Below are positions 1 through 8,678 of a stretch of 64,000 nucleotides of DNA, piece by piece (within the stretch, counting starts at the first letter, position 1; every line of letters begins with the position of its first letter). This DNA comes from Streptomyces sp. NBC_00683 (GTDB taxonomy: Bacteria > Actinomycetota > Actinomycetes > Streptomycetales > Streptomycetaceae): assembly GCF_036226745.1 (NCBI RefSeq), contig NZ_CP109013.1, forward strand, positions 7,068,001 to 7,132,000, in the 5' to 3' direction. The notes beneath the pieces are model-generated. The model ran no database searches and was not told where the DNA came from. It was given only the letters and a program-made list of their open reading frames with translations. Made by a program: the position numbers and the translations under genes.

Positions 1-1
1 G

Positions 2-1345
2 TTCAAGCTGATGCGGAACGCCGCGGCGTACTGGCGGGGCAGCGAGAAGAACCCCATGCTGCAGCGCATCTACGGCACCGCGTGGCCCACCAAGGACGAG
101 CTCAAGGCGCACCTGGAGTTCCTGGAGGAGGCCGCCAAGCGCGACCACCGCAAGCTCGGCAACGAGCTGGACCTCTTCTCCTTCCCCGACGAGATCGGCC
201 CCGGCCTCGCCGTCTTCCACCCCAAGGGCGGCGTCATCCGCCGGGCCATGGAGGACTACTCGCGGCGCCGCCACGAGGAGGAGGGCTACGAGTTCGTCTA
301 CAGCCCCCACGCGACCAAGGGCAAGCTCTTCGAGAAGTCCGGCCACCTGGACTGGTACGCGGACGGCATGTACCCGCCCATGCAGCTCGACGACGGGGTG
401 GACTACTACCTCAAGCCGATGAACTGCCCGATGCACAACCTGATCTTCGACGCGCGCGGCCGCTCCTACCGCGAACTCCCGCTGCGCCTCTTCGAGTTCG
501 GCACGGTGTACCGGTACGAGAAGTCGGGTGTCGTCCACGGGCTGACCCGCTCGCGCGGCTTCACCCAGGACGACGCGCACATCTACTGCACCAAGGAGCA
601 GATGGCGGAGGAGCTCGACCGGACGCTCACCTTCGTCCTGAACCTCCTGCGCGACTACGGACTGACCGACTTCTACCTGGAGCTCTCCACCAAGGACCCG
701 GAGAAGTTCGTCGGCTCCGACGAGGTCTGGGAAGAGGCCACCGAGACGCTGCGCCAGGTCGCCGAGAAGCAGGGCCTGCCCCTGGTCCCGGACCCGGGCG
801 GCGCCGCCTTCTACGGCCCGAAGATCTCGGTGCAGTGCAAGGACGCCATCGGCCGTACCTGGCAGATGTCGACCGTGCAGCTCGACTTCAACCTGCCGGA
901 GCGCTTCGACCTGGAGTACACCGGCCCGGACGGCACCAAGCAGCGCCCGGTCATGATCCACCGCGCGCTGTTCGGCTCCATCGAGCGTTTCTTCGCGGTG
1001 CTGCTCGAGCACTACGCGGGGGCGTTCCCGGTCTGGCTGGCCCCGGTCCAGGCGGTCGGCATCCCGATCGGTGACACCCACATCCCGTACCTCCAGGAGT
1101 TCGCCGCCGAGGCGCGGAAGAAGGGCCTGCGGGTGGAGGTGGACGCTTCTTCGGACCGGATGCAGAAGAAGATCCGCAACCACCAGCGCGCCAAGGTGCC
1201 CTTCATGATCATCGTCGGTGACGAGGACATGAACGCGGGCACGGTGTCCTTCCGCCACCGCGACGGTTCGCAGGAGAACGGCATCGCCCGCGACGAAGCG
1301 ATCGCCAAGCTCGTCGACGTGGTGGAGCGACGCGTCCAGGTGTGA
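2..1345 (+). CDS. thrS: threonyl-tRNA synthetase, C-terminal part (5' end outside window)
   Basis: Charges tRNA-Thr with threonine in the cytoplasm. The reading frame is open from the window edge, so the N-terminal TGS/editing part lies upstream and about 447 residues remain. Visible are the class II catalytic core (motif 2 region with [11 protein letters not shown] and [17 protein letters not shown], then the [13 protein letters not shown] and [13 protein letters not shown] segments) and the C-terminal anticodon-binding domain ([16 protein letters not shown] onward). It ends in a strong hairpin shared with the convergent channel gene. In actinobacteria thrS heads the cluster that continues with the HIT protein and PI-phosphate synthase genes further right. 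Confidence 0.97.
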   Translation, partial: FKLMRNAAAYWRGSEKNPMLQRIYGTAWPTKDELKAHLEFLEEAAKRDHRKLGNELDLFSFPDEIGPGLAVFHPKGGVIRRAMEDYSRRRHEEEGYEFVYSPHATKGKLFEKSGHLDWYADGMYPPMQLDDGVDYYLKPMNCPMHNLIFDARGRSYRELPLRLFEFGTVYRYEKSGVVHGLTRSRGFTQDDAHIYCTKEQMAEELDRTLTFVLNLLRDYGLTDFYLELSTKDPEKFVGSDEVWEEATETLRQVAEKQGLPLVPDPGGAAFYGPKISVQCKDAIGRTWQMSTVQLDFNLPERFDLEYTGPDGTKQRPVMIHRALFGSIERFFAVLLEHYAGAFPVWLAPVQAVGIPIGDTHIPYLQEFAAEARKKGLRVEVDASSDRMQKKIRNHQRAKVPFMIIVGDEDMNAGTVSFRHRDGSQENGIARDEAIAKLVDVVERRVQV

Positions 1346-1357
1346 TCCCTGCTCGAT

Positions 1358-1394
1358 GAGGCCCCCGGTGAGCTACACGCTCCCCGGGGGCCTC
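1358..1394. terminator. bidirectional terminator hairpin, thrS / channel gene
   Basis: A perfect 11-bp stem (GAGGCCCCCGG paired with CCGGGGGCCTC) encloses a 15-nt loop. It sits between convergent genes, and the stop codon of the minus-strand channel gene lies in the loop. There is only a short T-rich tail (TCTTCT), as is usual for Streptomyces terminators. Confidence 0.8.
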
Positions 1395-2050
1395 TTCTCG
1401 TCCTCACGGGCGAACACCTGCAGCAGCCACGACGAGAACGAACCCGTCACCGCCCCCAGCAGGGCCAGCCCGCAGGCCATCAGACCCGTCGCGATGACCC
1501 GGCCGGGAAACGTGACCGGCACGGCGTCCCCGTACCCCACCGTCGTGAGCGTCGCGCACGCCCACCACACCGCGTCGCCGAACGTACGGATGCTGGCGTC
1601 CGGGGCCGTGTGCTCCACGTGGTACACGGCGAGCGACGCCGAGAAGCCGAGCAGTACGGTCGTGAGCCCCGCGTAGGCGATCACGCGGGCGTACAGGCTC
1701 AGCCGTGGCTCGTCCCGGCGCTTCTGGACCGCCGTGTAGATCTGCACCACACGCAGGGGGCGCAGCAGGGGCAGCACGAGGACCACGGTGTCCAGCCAGT
1801 GGGTGCGTACGAAGTGCCGGCCCAGGCCGCTGAGGCGGAGCCGCACGCCGTAGTCCACCGCGAAGAGCAGCCAGGTGGCGGCGACCAGGGCGAGGGCGAT
1901 GTCGGGCCACGGTTCGCTGTCCTGGGGGGCGAGGACGCGTACCGCGTAGCCGGTGAGGAAGATCAGCGCCGCGACGAAGAGCGGGACCTCCGTACGCTGC
2001 TCCCATTCCGTGAGCCGGAGGGGTGCCGGAGAGTCGGTGCGGTCGCTCAT
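1373..2050 (-). CDS. voltage-gated-type potassium channel family protein
   Basis: Integral membrane protein of 225 residues. Hydrophobic segments lie roughly at 23-40, 51-66, 86-100, 122-142 and 183-208. A pore helix is followed by the potassium selectivity filter TTVGYGD (about residues 169-175). Layout matches a small prokaryotic ion-transport channel with an S1-S4-like part followed by the pore. The stretch around residue 97 (RPLRVVQIY) carries Arg residues in a position that could be a reduced voltage sensor; that is inference. The ATG at 2050 is chosen because the preceding sequence runs into the divergent HIT gene promoter region and shows no membrane-protein character. Convergent with thrS. 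Confidence 0.82.
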   Translation of the reverse strand: MSDRTDSPAPLRLTEWEQRTEVPLFVAALIFLTGYAVRVLAPQDSEPWPDIALALVAATWLLFAVDYGVRLRLSGLGRHFVRTHWLDTVVLVLPLLRPLRVVQIYTAVQKRRDEPRLSLYARVIAYAGLTTVLLGFSASLAVYHVEHTAPDASIRTFGDAVWWACATLTTVGYGDAVPVTFPGRVIATGLMACGLALLGAVTGSFSSWLLQVFAREDEKRPPGSV

Positions 2051-2116
2051 GGCCCCAGCATCGCGGTGCGCTGCCCGGTCGGGCCCCGGCGACACGCTCC
2101 GCCGGGGTGAAGCAAT

Positions 2117-2689
2117 ATGCTGACCGGCATGACGAGTGAGCCGGAGCAGCAGATCGGAGTGGGGACGCCCGACGCGTTCCAGCGCCTGTGGACGCCCCAC
2201 CGGATGGCCTACATCCAGGGTGAGAACAAGCCGAACGGTCCGGGGGCCGAGGACGGCTGTCCGTTCTGCGTGATTCCCTCCAAGTCGGACGAGGACGGGC
2301 TCGTCGTCGCGCGCGGCGAGAAGGTCTACGCCGTGCTCAATCTGTACCCGTACAACGGCGGGCACCTGATGGTCGTGCCGTACCGGCACGTCGCGGACTA
2401 CACGGAGCTGGACGGCCCGGAGACGGCCGAACTCGCCGATTTCACCAAGCGGGCGATGGTCGCGCTGCGTGCGGCCTCCGGAGCTCACGGTTTCAACATC
2501 GGGATGAACCAGGGTGCGGAGGCCGGGGCGGGAATCGCCGCGCACCTGCACCAGCATGTGGTGCCGCGCTGGGGCGGGGACACCAACTTCATGCCGGTCG
2601 TCGCCCACACCAAGGTGCTGCCTCAGCTGCTGGGGGACACCCGGGCGATGCTGGCCGGTGTGTGGCCGGCCGAACAGCCCTCCGGCTGA
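2117..2689 (+). CDS. HIT-domain nucleotide hydrolase/transferase
   Basis: Histidine-triad family protein of 190 residues, expected to act on nucleotide phosphoesters or AppppA-like dinucleotides. The diagnostic triad HLHQHVV is near residue 142, and an upstream CPFC motif (about residue 50) is typical of the actinobacterial zinc-binding HIT subgroup. A GGGGTGA ribosome binding site lies 6 nt before the ATG at 2117; a second in-frame ATG at 2129 is an alternative. In mycobacteria the homologue sits between thrS and pgsA1. Here the same neighbours are present but separated by three minus-strand genes. Exact substrate not known. Confidence 0.9.
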   Translation: MLTGMTSEPEQQIGVGTPDAFQRLWTPHRMAYIQGENKPNGPGAEDGCPFCVIPSKSDEDGLVVARGEKVYAVLNLYPYNGGHLMVVPYRHVADYTELDGPETAELADFTKRAMVALRAASGAHGFNIGMNQGAEAGAGIAAHLHQHVVPRWGGDTNFMPVVAHTKVLPQLLGDTRAMLAGVWPAEQPSG

Positions 2690-2704
2690 GTCTCTCCGCA
2701 CGTG

Positions 2705-2742
2705 TGTGGGCGCCCCCGGCCGGAAGGCCGGGGGCGCCCACA
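2705..2742. terminator. bidirectional terminator hairpin, HIT gene / unknown membrane protein
   Basis: A perfect 17-bp GC-rich inverted repeat with a GGAA tetraloop sits between the convergent HIT and unknown membrane protein genes. One of the strongest hairpins in the window. Confidence 0.85.
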
Positions 2743-2751
2743 GGTGCGTCG

Positions 2752-4422
2752 TCATGCGTCGTAGACGTCGGCCTTCCGCGGTGCCGGGTCCTGGACGAGA
2801 CCGCTGAGGATCATGGAGCGGTTGTCGAAGCGTTCGGTGTCGACGCCGTTCTCCTTCAGGACCCGCATGGCGGCGGAGTGCACGGACCGCAGGACGGGGG
2901 TGGCCGCCCGCATGGCGTCGTCGGCCATGAAGCGGTGGCCCCACGGCTTGGCGGCCCAGGCGTGGCGCAGGCCGAAGGGCTCGGGGAGGACGATCTTGCC
3001 GCCGAGGTAGTCGAGCAGCGGCGGGTACCAGGTGAACGGGGCACGCAGCGCGAGCCTGACGACCTCCTTCGCCTTGACGAGGGGGAGCGTGATCTTGCGG
3101 GTCTCCCAGAACTTGACGGCCTTCTTCACCGTCTTCGTCTCGGCTTCGGGCTTGGAGAGGAAGAGCGAGTGGACCGGACCCAGTGCGTGTCCGGTGACCT
3201 CGATCCGCAGGGTCTCGTGGAGCACGGTGACGGTGATCAGCATCGTGATCACCAACTGGCCGTCCCAGAGGGTGAACTGGACGCCCAGGTAGTGCCGGTC
3301 CCCGCTGCCGAACTGCTGGTGGTTGCAGATCCGCTGTATCTCGTGGGGCTTGACCTGGAAGGTGGCGACGTCCTCGCCCTGGGGGCGCGAGACGGAGTCG
3401 GCGTTCTCACCGACGGGCGACACGATCCAGTGCTTGACGGAGGGAGTGGGGAAGCCTCCGGTGTTCAGGGGGCCGCGCTCCAGCATCTTGAGCTGGTCGT
3501 GGATGACCCGTATCAGGTCCCAGCTGCGGAACTGGTGGATCTCCTTGGTGGGGTCCTTGGGTACGAGCTCCTCGGCGAGCTGCCAGCTGCCCCAGCGGGT
3601 GCCCATGCCGAGGATGCCCTTGGGGCCGGCGTAGAAGACCGCGTTGGACTGCTGCTCGGCGGAGAGCTTCTCCAGGCCCTGGCGCAGGGCCTCGCGGGCG
3701 GTCTCGTTGGGGTTCTTCGGTACGGCCTCGGGGATCTTGGCCCGGACGCCGGTGCCGGAGAGGAGTCCCTCCCAGCGGTCGCGCATGTCCTTGGCGGACG
3801 TCTCGGCGATCCGTTTGGCGAGCAGCCAGCCGATGACCGGGGCGACGACCATCGCGCGGAGATAGAGGGCCAGGAGGCCGGTGACCGGCATGGCGACCAG
3901 GAAGACCGCGGCGACGACACCGACGGCGACGAGAAGGACGCCGCCCAGTGACTGGAAGACCTTGTCCTTGGAGCTGTTGAGGGAGTCGCGAAGCCGGAAG
4001 GCCAGGACCCACAGGACCAGTCCGGGCAGGAACGCGAAACCGAAGAGAGCCGTCACCAGGGTCAGCCGGGTGTCGCGCGCCTTGCGCAGCCGGGTGGCGG
4101 ACAGGCAGTGCTCTACGACGGTCTGCGGGTCGGTGCCGAAGGACTGGATGAGGGCCTTGCGGTCGCCGCCGAGCGTGCGTTCCTGGACGGCGCGGGAGAA
4201 CGCCTCACCGAGATTCGGCTTGAAGTAGTCGGACTTGAAGAGCTTGGAGTCGCCCGGCTTCACCTCGGACTTGTGCCACTCGCTGTTGGCCTTGAGGATC
4301 TCCGACACATCGCTGTCGCGGTATGCGGCGGAGGCGAGGGCGTTGGTCGCCACCGCCTGTCCGGCCGAACCCTGGAGAGGGATCTGCGCTCCGGGAGAGA
4401 AATCGAATCCGTCGTTGGCCAC
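2752..4422 (-). CDS. unknown membrane protein, 556 residues
   Basis: I do not recognise this family. The N-terminal 110 residues are soluble and charged (HKSEVKPGDSKLFKSDYFKPN near residue 50). Hydrophobic segments follow at about 120-144 and 159-205, after which comes a roughly 340-residue soluble C-terminal region with no motif I can name. The C-terminus includes WGHRFMADDAMRAATPVLRS. The GTG at 4422 is preferred because GTGGGGGCGG lies about 8 nt upstream; a TTG at 4470 in the same frame would add 16 residues but lacks a good ribosome binding site. It separates the HIT gene from the EF-G-like gene on the same strand. Confidence 0.7.
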   Translation of the reverse strand: MANDGFDFSPGAQIPLQGSAGQAVATNALASAAYRDSDVSEILKANSEWHKSEVKPGDSKLFKSDYFKPNLGEAFSRAVQERTLGGDRKALIQSFGTDPQTVVEHCLSATRLRKARDTRLTLVTALFGFAFLPGLVLWVLAFRLRDSLNSSKDKVFQSLGGVLLVAVGVVAAVFLVAMPVTGLLALYLRAMVVAPVIGWLLAKRIAETSAKDMRDRWEGLLSGTGVRAKIPEAVPKNPNETAREALRQGLEKLSAEQQSNAVFYAGPKGILGMGTRWGSWQLAEELVPKDPTKEIHQFRSWDLIRVIHDQLKMLERGPLNTGGFPTPSVKHWIVSPVGENADSVSRPQGEDVATFQVKPHEIQRICNHQQFGSGDRHYLGVQFTLWDGQLVITMLITVTVLHETLRIEVTGHALGPVHSLFLSKPEAETKTVKKAVKFWETRKITLPLVKAKEVVRLALRAPFTWYPPLLDYLGGKIVLPEPFGLRHAWAAKPWGHRFMADDAMRAATPVLRSVHSAAMRVLKENGVDTERFDNRSMILSGLVQDPAPRKADVYDA

Positions 4423-4580
4423 TCTGCCGCCCCCACTTGACGCCTGGTCTGCTCCTGCGGCTTTTCCCAACTACCGTACGTCGCACACCTTCTGAGCTGG
4501 GACCACAGCGTATCGTCCGGATCGCGACGCCGCCCGGCCGTGGGGGCCGGGACGGGGTGGCAGGAGTCAATTCCGGTCAG

Positions 4581-6806
4581 CTACGTTCCGTTTGTGCCGT
4601 TTTCCTGCTCTTCGCGGATGCGGTCGGCGAGTTGGGGAGGCATGGCCTCGTGCCGGGCGTACGCCCGGTCGAATCGTCCGGTGCCGTGCGACAGGGAGCG
4701 TAGATCGACCGCGTACCTGCCGATCTCGATCTCGGGCACCTCGGCGCGTACGAGCGTCTGCTCCCCGGCTGCCTGCTCGGTGCCGACCACCCTGCCGCGC
4801 CGGCCGGCGAGATCGCTCATCACGGCTCCCACGTAGTCGTCGGGGACCAGCACCCGGACCTCGGCGACCGGTTCGAGGAGCTGGATACGGGTGTCCGAGG
4901 CGGCCTCACGCAGCGCCAGCGCGCCGGCGGTCTGGAAAGCGGCGTCGGACGAGTCGACCGAGTGCGACTTTCCGTCGAGCAGGGTGACGCGGACGTCGAC
5001 GAGCGGGTGCCCCGCCGCGACGCCGCGGGCCGCCTGGGCGCGCACGCCCTTCTCGACGGACGGGATGAACTGGCGCGGCACCGCGCCGCCCACCACCTTG
5101 TCGACGAACTCGATGCCCGTACCGGGAGGCAGTGGCTCCACCTCGATCTCGCAGATGGCGAACTGGCCGTGGCCGCCGGACTGCTTGACGTGGCGGCCCC
5201 GCCCGACGGTCCGTGACGCGAACGTCTCCCGCAGGGGCACCCGGTGGGGCACGGCGTCGACCTGCACGCCGTACCTGCTGCGCAACCGCTCCAGCGCGAC
5301 GTCCGCCTGAGCCTCTCCCATGCACCACAGGACGACCTGATGGGTGTCCTTGTTCTGCTCCAGGCGCATGGTGGGGTCCTCGGCGACGAGCCGGGCCAGG
5401 CCCTGGGAGAGCTTGTCCTCGTCGGCCTTGCTGTGCGCGCGCACCGCCAGGGGCAGCAGCGGGTCCGGCATGGTCCACGGCTCCATCAGCAGGGGATCCC
5501 CGGTACCGGAGAGCGTGTCCCCCGTCTCGGCCCCGCCCAGCTTGGAGACGGACGCGAGGTCTCCGGCGATGCAGTGGTCCAGGGGACGCTGCTGCTTGCC
5601 GAAGGGGGAGGAGAGCGCGCCGACCCGTACGTCCGCGTCGTGGCAGGGGCGCGCCTCGTGCCCCGGGTCGGTGAGGCCGTGGCCGCACACGTGCACCGTG
5701 TCGTCGGGGCGCAGGGTGCCGGAGAAGACGCGTACGAGGGAGACGCGTCCGACGTAGGGGTCGGACGCCGTCTTCACCACCTCGGCGACCAGGGGCCCCT
5801 GCGGGTCGCAGACCGGTGCGGGGCGCGGGGTGCCCTCCGGGGTGGTGACCGCGGGGAGGGTCCGCTCCAGCGGGGAGGGGAAGCCGCCGGTGATCAGGTC
5901 CAGGAGCTCGACCGTGCCGATCCCCTGGCGCGCGCCGTCGACCGCCGGGGCCGCGGTGAGGACGGGGTGGAAGGTGCCGCGCGCGACGGCGCGTTCCAGG
6001 TCGCCGACGAGTGTCCCGGTGTCGATGTCGCCACCGCCGAGGTAGTGGTCCATCAAGGTCTCGTCCTCGCTCTCGGCGATGATCCCCTCGATGAGCCGGT
6101 TGCGTGCCGCCAGGAGCGGCGCCCGCTCGTCGCCGGCGGGCGGGTTCTCCCTCCGCTCCCCGGAGGAGTAGTCGAAGATCCGCTGTGTGAGGAGTCCGGT
6201 GAGGCCTGTCAGCGGGGCATGACCGTCAGGGGCTTCGGGGCCCTGCACCGGCAGATACAGGGGGAGCACGGCGTCGGGGTCGTCGCCGCCGAAGAGCCGG
6301 CCGCAGACCCGGGTCATCTCGTCGAAGGGGGTGCGGGCGGTGTCCAGGTGCGTGACGACGATCGCGCGAGGCATCCCTACGGCGGCGCACTCCTCCCAGA
6401 CCGCACGGGTGGTGCCCGCGACCGCGTCGGCCTCCTGCGCCGCCGAGACAACGAAGAGGGCCGCGTCCGCCGCGCGCAGACCGGCCCTGAGTTCCCCGAC
6501 GAAATCCGCGTAGCCGGGGGTGTCCAGCAGATTGATCTTGTAGCCGCCCCATTCGACGGGGACCAGCGAGAGCTGTACGGAACGTTGTCGGCGTTGTTCG
6601 ATCTCGTCGTAGTCGGAGACGGTGCCGCCGTCCTCGACCCGGCCGGCCCGGTTGACCGCGCCCGCCGTGAGCGCGAGAGCCTCGACCAGAGTGGTCTTGC
6701 CGGAGCCGCTGTGGCCGACCAGCACCACGTTCCGTACGGAAGCGGGCCGGTCGGCCGTCGCTGCTCTGCCGGCGGCCCCGGTGTGTGTATGCGTCCTGTC
6801 GCCCAT
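4581..6806 (-). CDS. EF-G-like translational GTPase (EF-G2/FusA2 type)
   Basis: Paralogue of elongation factor G, 741 residues, with GTPase domain, domain II, and C-terminal domains III-V (the IV/V region includes GHGQFAICEIEVEP). G1 is intact (GHSGSGKT, residues 31-38) and G3 is intact (DTPGYADF). Switch I reads RQRSVQLS, so the invariant Thr of the RGITI motif is Gln78. G4 reads THLD (152-155) instead of NKxD. The family belongs with the secondary EF-Gs of actinobacteria, whose role is not settled; it is probably not the housekeeping translocase. Start at ATG 6806 with GGGAGGA ideally spaced. The frame stays open far upstream by GC bias only. Confidence 0.85.
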   Translation of the reverse strand: MGDRTHTHTGAAGRAATADRPASVRNVVLVGHSGSGKTTLVEALALTAGAVNRAGRVEDGGTVSDYDEIEQRRQRSVQLSLVPVEWGGYKINLLDTPGYADFVGELRAGLRAADAALFVVSAAQEADAVAGTTRAVWEECAAVGMPRAIVVTHLDTARTPFDEMTRVCGRLFGGDDPDAVLPLYLPVQGPEAPDGHAPLTGLTGLLTQRIFDYSSGERRENPPAGDERAPLLAARNRLIEGIIAESEDETLMDHYLGGGDIDTGTLVGDLERAVARGTFHPVLTAAPAVDGARQGIGTVELLDLITGGFPSPLERTLPAVTTPEGTPRPAPVCDPQGPLVAEVVKTASDPYVGRVSLVRVFSGTLRPDDTVHVCGHGLTDPGHEARPCHDADVRVGALSSPFGKQQRPLDHCIAGDLASVSKLGGAETGDTLSGTGDPLLMEPWTMPDPLLPLAVRAHSKADEDKLSQGLARLVAEDPTMRLEQNKDTHQVVLWCMGEAQADVALERLRSRYGVQVDAVPHRVPLRETFASRTVGRGRHVKQSGGHGQFAICEIEVEPLPPGTGIEFVDKVVGGAVPRQFIPSVEKGVRAQAARGVAAGHPLVDVRVTLLDGKSHSVDSSDAAFQTAGALALREAASDTRIQLLEPVAEVRVLVPDDYVGAVMSDLAGRRGRVVGTEQAAGEQTLVRAEVPEIEIGRYAVDLRSLSHGTGRFDRAYARHEAMPPQLADRIREEQENGTNGT

Positions 6807-7074
6807 GATGCGTTCCTCCCGATCGGTGGGGCCGTCGAGGCCCTGGGGAGTAGGGGTCACGGGCAGGAGGAGCCGACGCGGCTCCGGCGGCGCCCGCGTA
6901 ATTCGAGCTTTCCACTCGGGCCGGGCCGCGTCCATACGTCGCACCCCGACGCCGGTGACATCCGGGTGACCCACCGGGACGGGGTGCCCCGCCGTGGCAC
7001 GGCACAGCTCGTGACTACGATGGGCCAGCCGGTGGCCGAAGTGGCCGCGCGGCCCACCGAACCTCGGGAAGGCC

Positions 7075-7758
7075 ATGCTGAACAAGTACGCGCGTGCATT
7101 TTTTACGCGTGTCCTCACACCGTTCGCCGCTCTGCTGCTCCGCCTCGGGGTCAGCCCCGACGCGGTCACTCTTGTCGGTACGGCCGGAGTGATGGCAGGT
7201 GCGCTGGTCTTCTTCCCGATGGGGGAGTTCTTCTGGGGCACGATCGTGATCACGGTCTTCGTCTTCTCGGATCTCGTCGACGGCAACATGGCGCGGCAGG
7301 CCGGGATCTCCAGTCGGTGGGGCGCGTTCCTCGACTCGACGCTCGACCGGGTCGCGGACGGGGCGATCTTCGCCGGGTTCGCCCTCTGGTACGCGGGCAG
7401 CGGCGACGACAACGTGCTGTGCGCGGTCGCGATCTTCTGCCTGGCCAGTGGCCAGGTGGTCTCGTACACCAAGGCCCGCGGTGAGTCGATCGGCCTGCCG
7501 GTCGCGGTCAACGGGCTGGTGGAGCGTGCCGAGCGGCTGGTGATCTCGCTGGTCGCCGCAGGTCTGGCCGGTCTGCACGGATTCGGCGTGCCCGGGATCC
7601 AGGTCCTGCTGCCGATCGCGCTGTGGATCGTTGCCGCGGGCAGCCTGGTGACCCTGATCCAGCGGGTGGTGACCGTGCGCCGGGAGTCGGCCGAGGCCGA
7701 CGCGGCAGCCGCCGTCGCGGGCGGGACCGCGGAACAGGGGAGCGAGGCCGCGCAGTGA
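7075..7758 (+). CDS. pgsA: phosphatidylinositol phosphate synthase (CDP-alcohol phosphatidyltransferase)
   Basis: Transfers a phosphatidyl group from CDP-diacylglycerol to inositol phosphate, the first committed step of phosphatidylinositol synthesis in actinobacteria. 227 residues with several hydrophobic segments. The family signature D-x2-DG-x2-AR-x8-G-x3-D-x3-D is complete: DLVDGNMAR, then GAFLDSTLD (about residues 65-88). Start ATG 7075 follows GGGAAGG. It overlaps the acyltransferase by 4 nt (GTGA) and is followed by pimA. This conserved context, more than the sequence alone, points to inositol rather than glycerol phosphate as the acceptor. Confidence 0.9.
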   Translation: MLNKYARAFFTRVLTPFAALLLRLGVSPDAVTLVGTAGVMAGALVFFPMGEFFWGTIVITVFVFSDLVDGNMARQAGISSRWGAFLDSTLDRVADGAIFAGFALWYAGSGDDNVLCAVAIFCLASGQVVSYTKARGESIGLPVAVNGLVERAERLVISLVAAGLAGLHGFGVPGIQVLLPIALWIVAAGSLVTLIQRVVTVRRESAEADAAAAVAGGTAEQGSEAAQ

Positions 7759-8678
7759 GCGGCACCGGATCCGATCTCAAGGGACGGTTCACCGACGGGC
7801 TCTACGGGCTCGGCTGGGGCGCGGTCAAGAAGCTTCCCGAGCCGGCGGCCCGTGCGCTCTTCCGCACCATCGCCGACCAGGCCTGGAAGCGGCGGGGCAA
7901 GTCGGTGCTGCGGCTGGAGTCGAACCTGGCCAGGGTGGTGCCCGACGCGGGTCCCGCCCGCCTCGCCGAGCTGTCGAAGGCCGGCATGCGCTCCTACATG
8001 CGCTACTGGATGGAGTCCTTCCGGCTGCCGACCTGGAGTCCGCAGCGGATCAGGAACAGCATCAACGTCCGGGACGTCCACCGGCTCACCGAGGGCATGG
8101 AGGCCGGGAACGGGGTCATCCTCGCGCTCCCGCACCTGGGGAACTGGGACCTGGCGGGCGCCTGGGTCACCACCGACCTGAAGGTGCCGTTCACGACGGT
8201 CGCCGAACGGCTGAAGCCGGAGACCCTGTACGACCGGTTCGTGGCCTACCGCCAGGGCCTGGGCATGGAGGTCCTGCCGCACAACGGGGGCGCCGCCTTC
8301 GGGACCCTGGCCAGGCGCCTGCGGTCCGGCGGCCTGATCTGCCTCGTCGCGGACCGCGACCTGTCGGCGTCCGGTGTCGAGGTGAACTTCTTCGGCGACA
8401 CCGCGCGGATGCCCGCAGGACCCGCGCTGCTGGCCCAGCAGACGGGAGCGCTGCTGCTGCCCGTCACGCTCTGGTACGACGGCACGTCCGTCATGCAGGC
8501 GAAGATCCATCCGCCCGTCGGCGTACCCGGGACAGGTACCCGCGCCGAGAACACGTCCTCCATGACACAGGCGCTGGCCGATGCCTTCGCCACCGGGATC
8601 GCCGAGCATCCGGAGGACTGGCACATGCTGCAGAGGCTCTGGATCTCCGATCTGGACCCCCAGGGGGAAGCTCCGTGA
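7755..8678 (+). CDS. phosphatidylinositol mannoside acyltransferase (LpxL/HtrB family)
   Basis: Predicted to acylate the mannose of phosphatidylinositol mannosides at the inner face of the membrane. 307 residues with the HxxxxD catalytic box of lysophospholipid acyltransferases (HLGNWD, His127 and Asp132) followed by the family's downstream conserved Arg/Asp region (VADRDL). GTG start overlaps the pgsA stop, and its own stop overlaps the pimA GTG start, so translation of the three genes is coupled. Homologous in position to the mycobacterial gene between pgsA1 and pimA. Substrate assignment is inferred from this context. Confidence 0.88.
   Translation: MSGTGSDLKGRFTDGLYGLGWGAVKKLPEPAARALFRTIADQAWKRRGKSVLRLESNLARVVPDAGPARLAELSKAGMRSYMRYWMESFRLPTWSPQRIRNSINVRDVHRLTEGMEAGNGVILALPHLGNWDLAGAWVTTDLKVPFTTVAERLKPETLYDRFVAYRQGLGMEVLPHNGGAAFGTLARRLRSGGLICLVADRDLSASGVEVNFFGDTARMPAGPALLAQQTGALLLPVTLWYDGTSVMQAKIHPPVGVPGTGTRAENTSSMTQALADAFATGIAEHPEDWHMLQRLWISDLDPQGEAP

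Noticed and set aside
2051..2944. Upstream extension of the channel-gene frame across the HIT gene
   Set aside because: It is antisense to the HIT gene and lacks membrane or channel features; ATG 2050 is the natural start.
6807..8624. N-terminal 600-residue extension of the EF-G-like frame
   Set aside because: The extension is antisense to pgsA and the acyltransferase; the real start is ATG 6806 with GGGAGGA at correct spacing.
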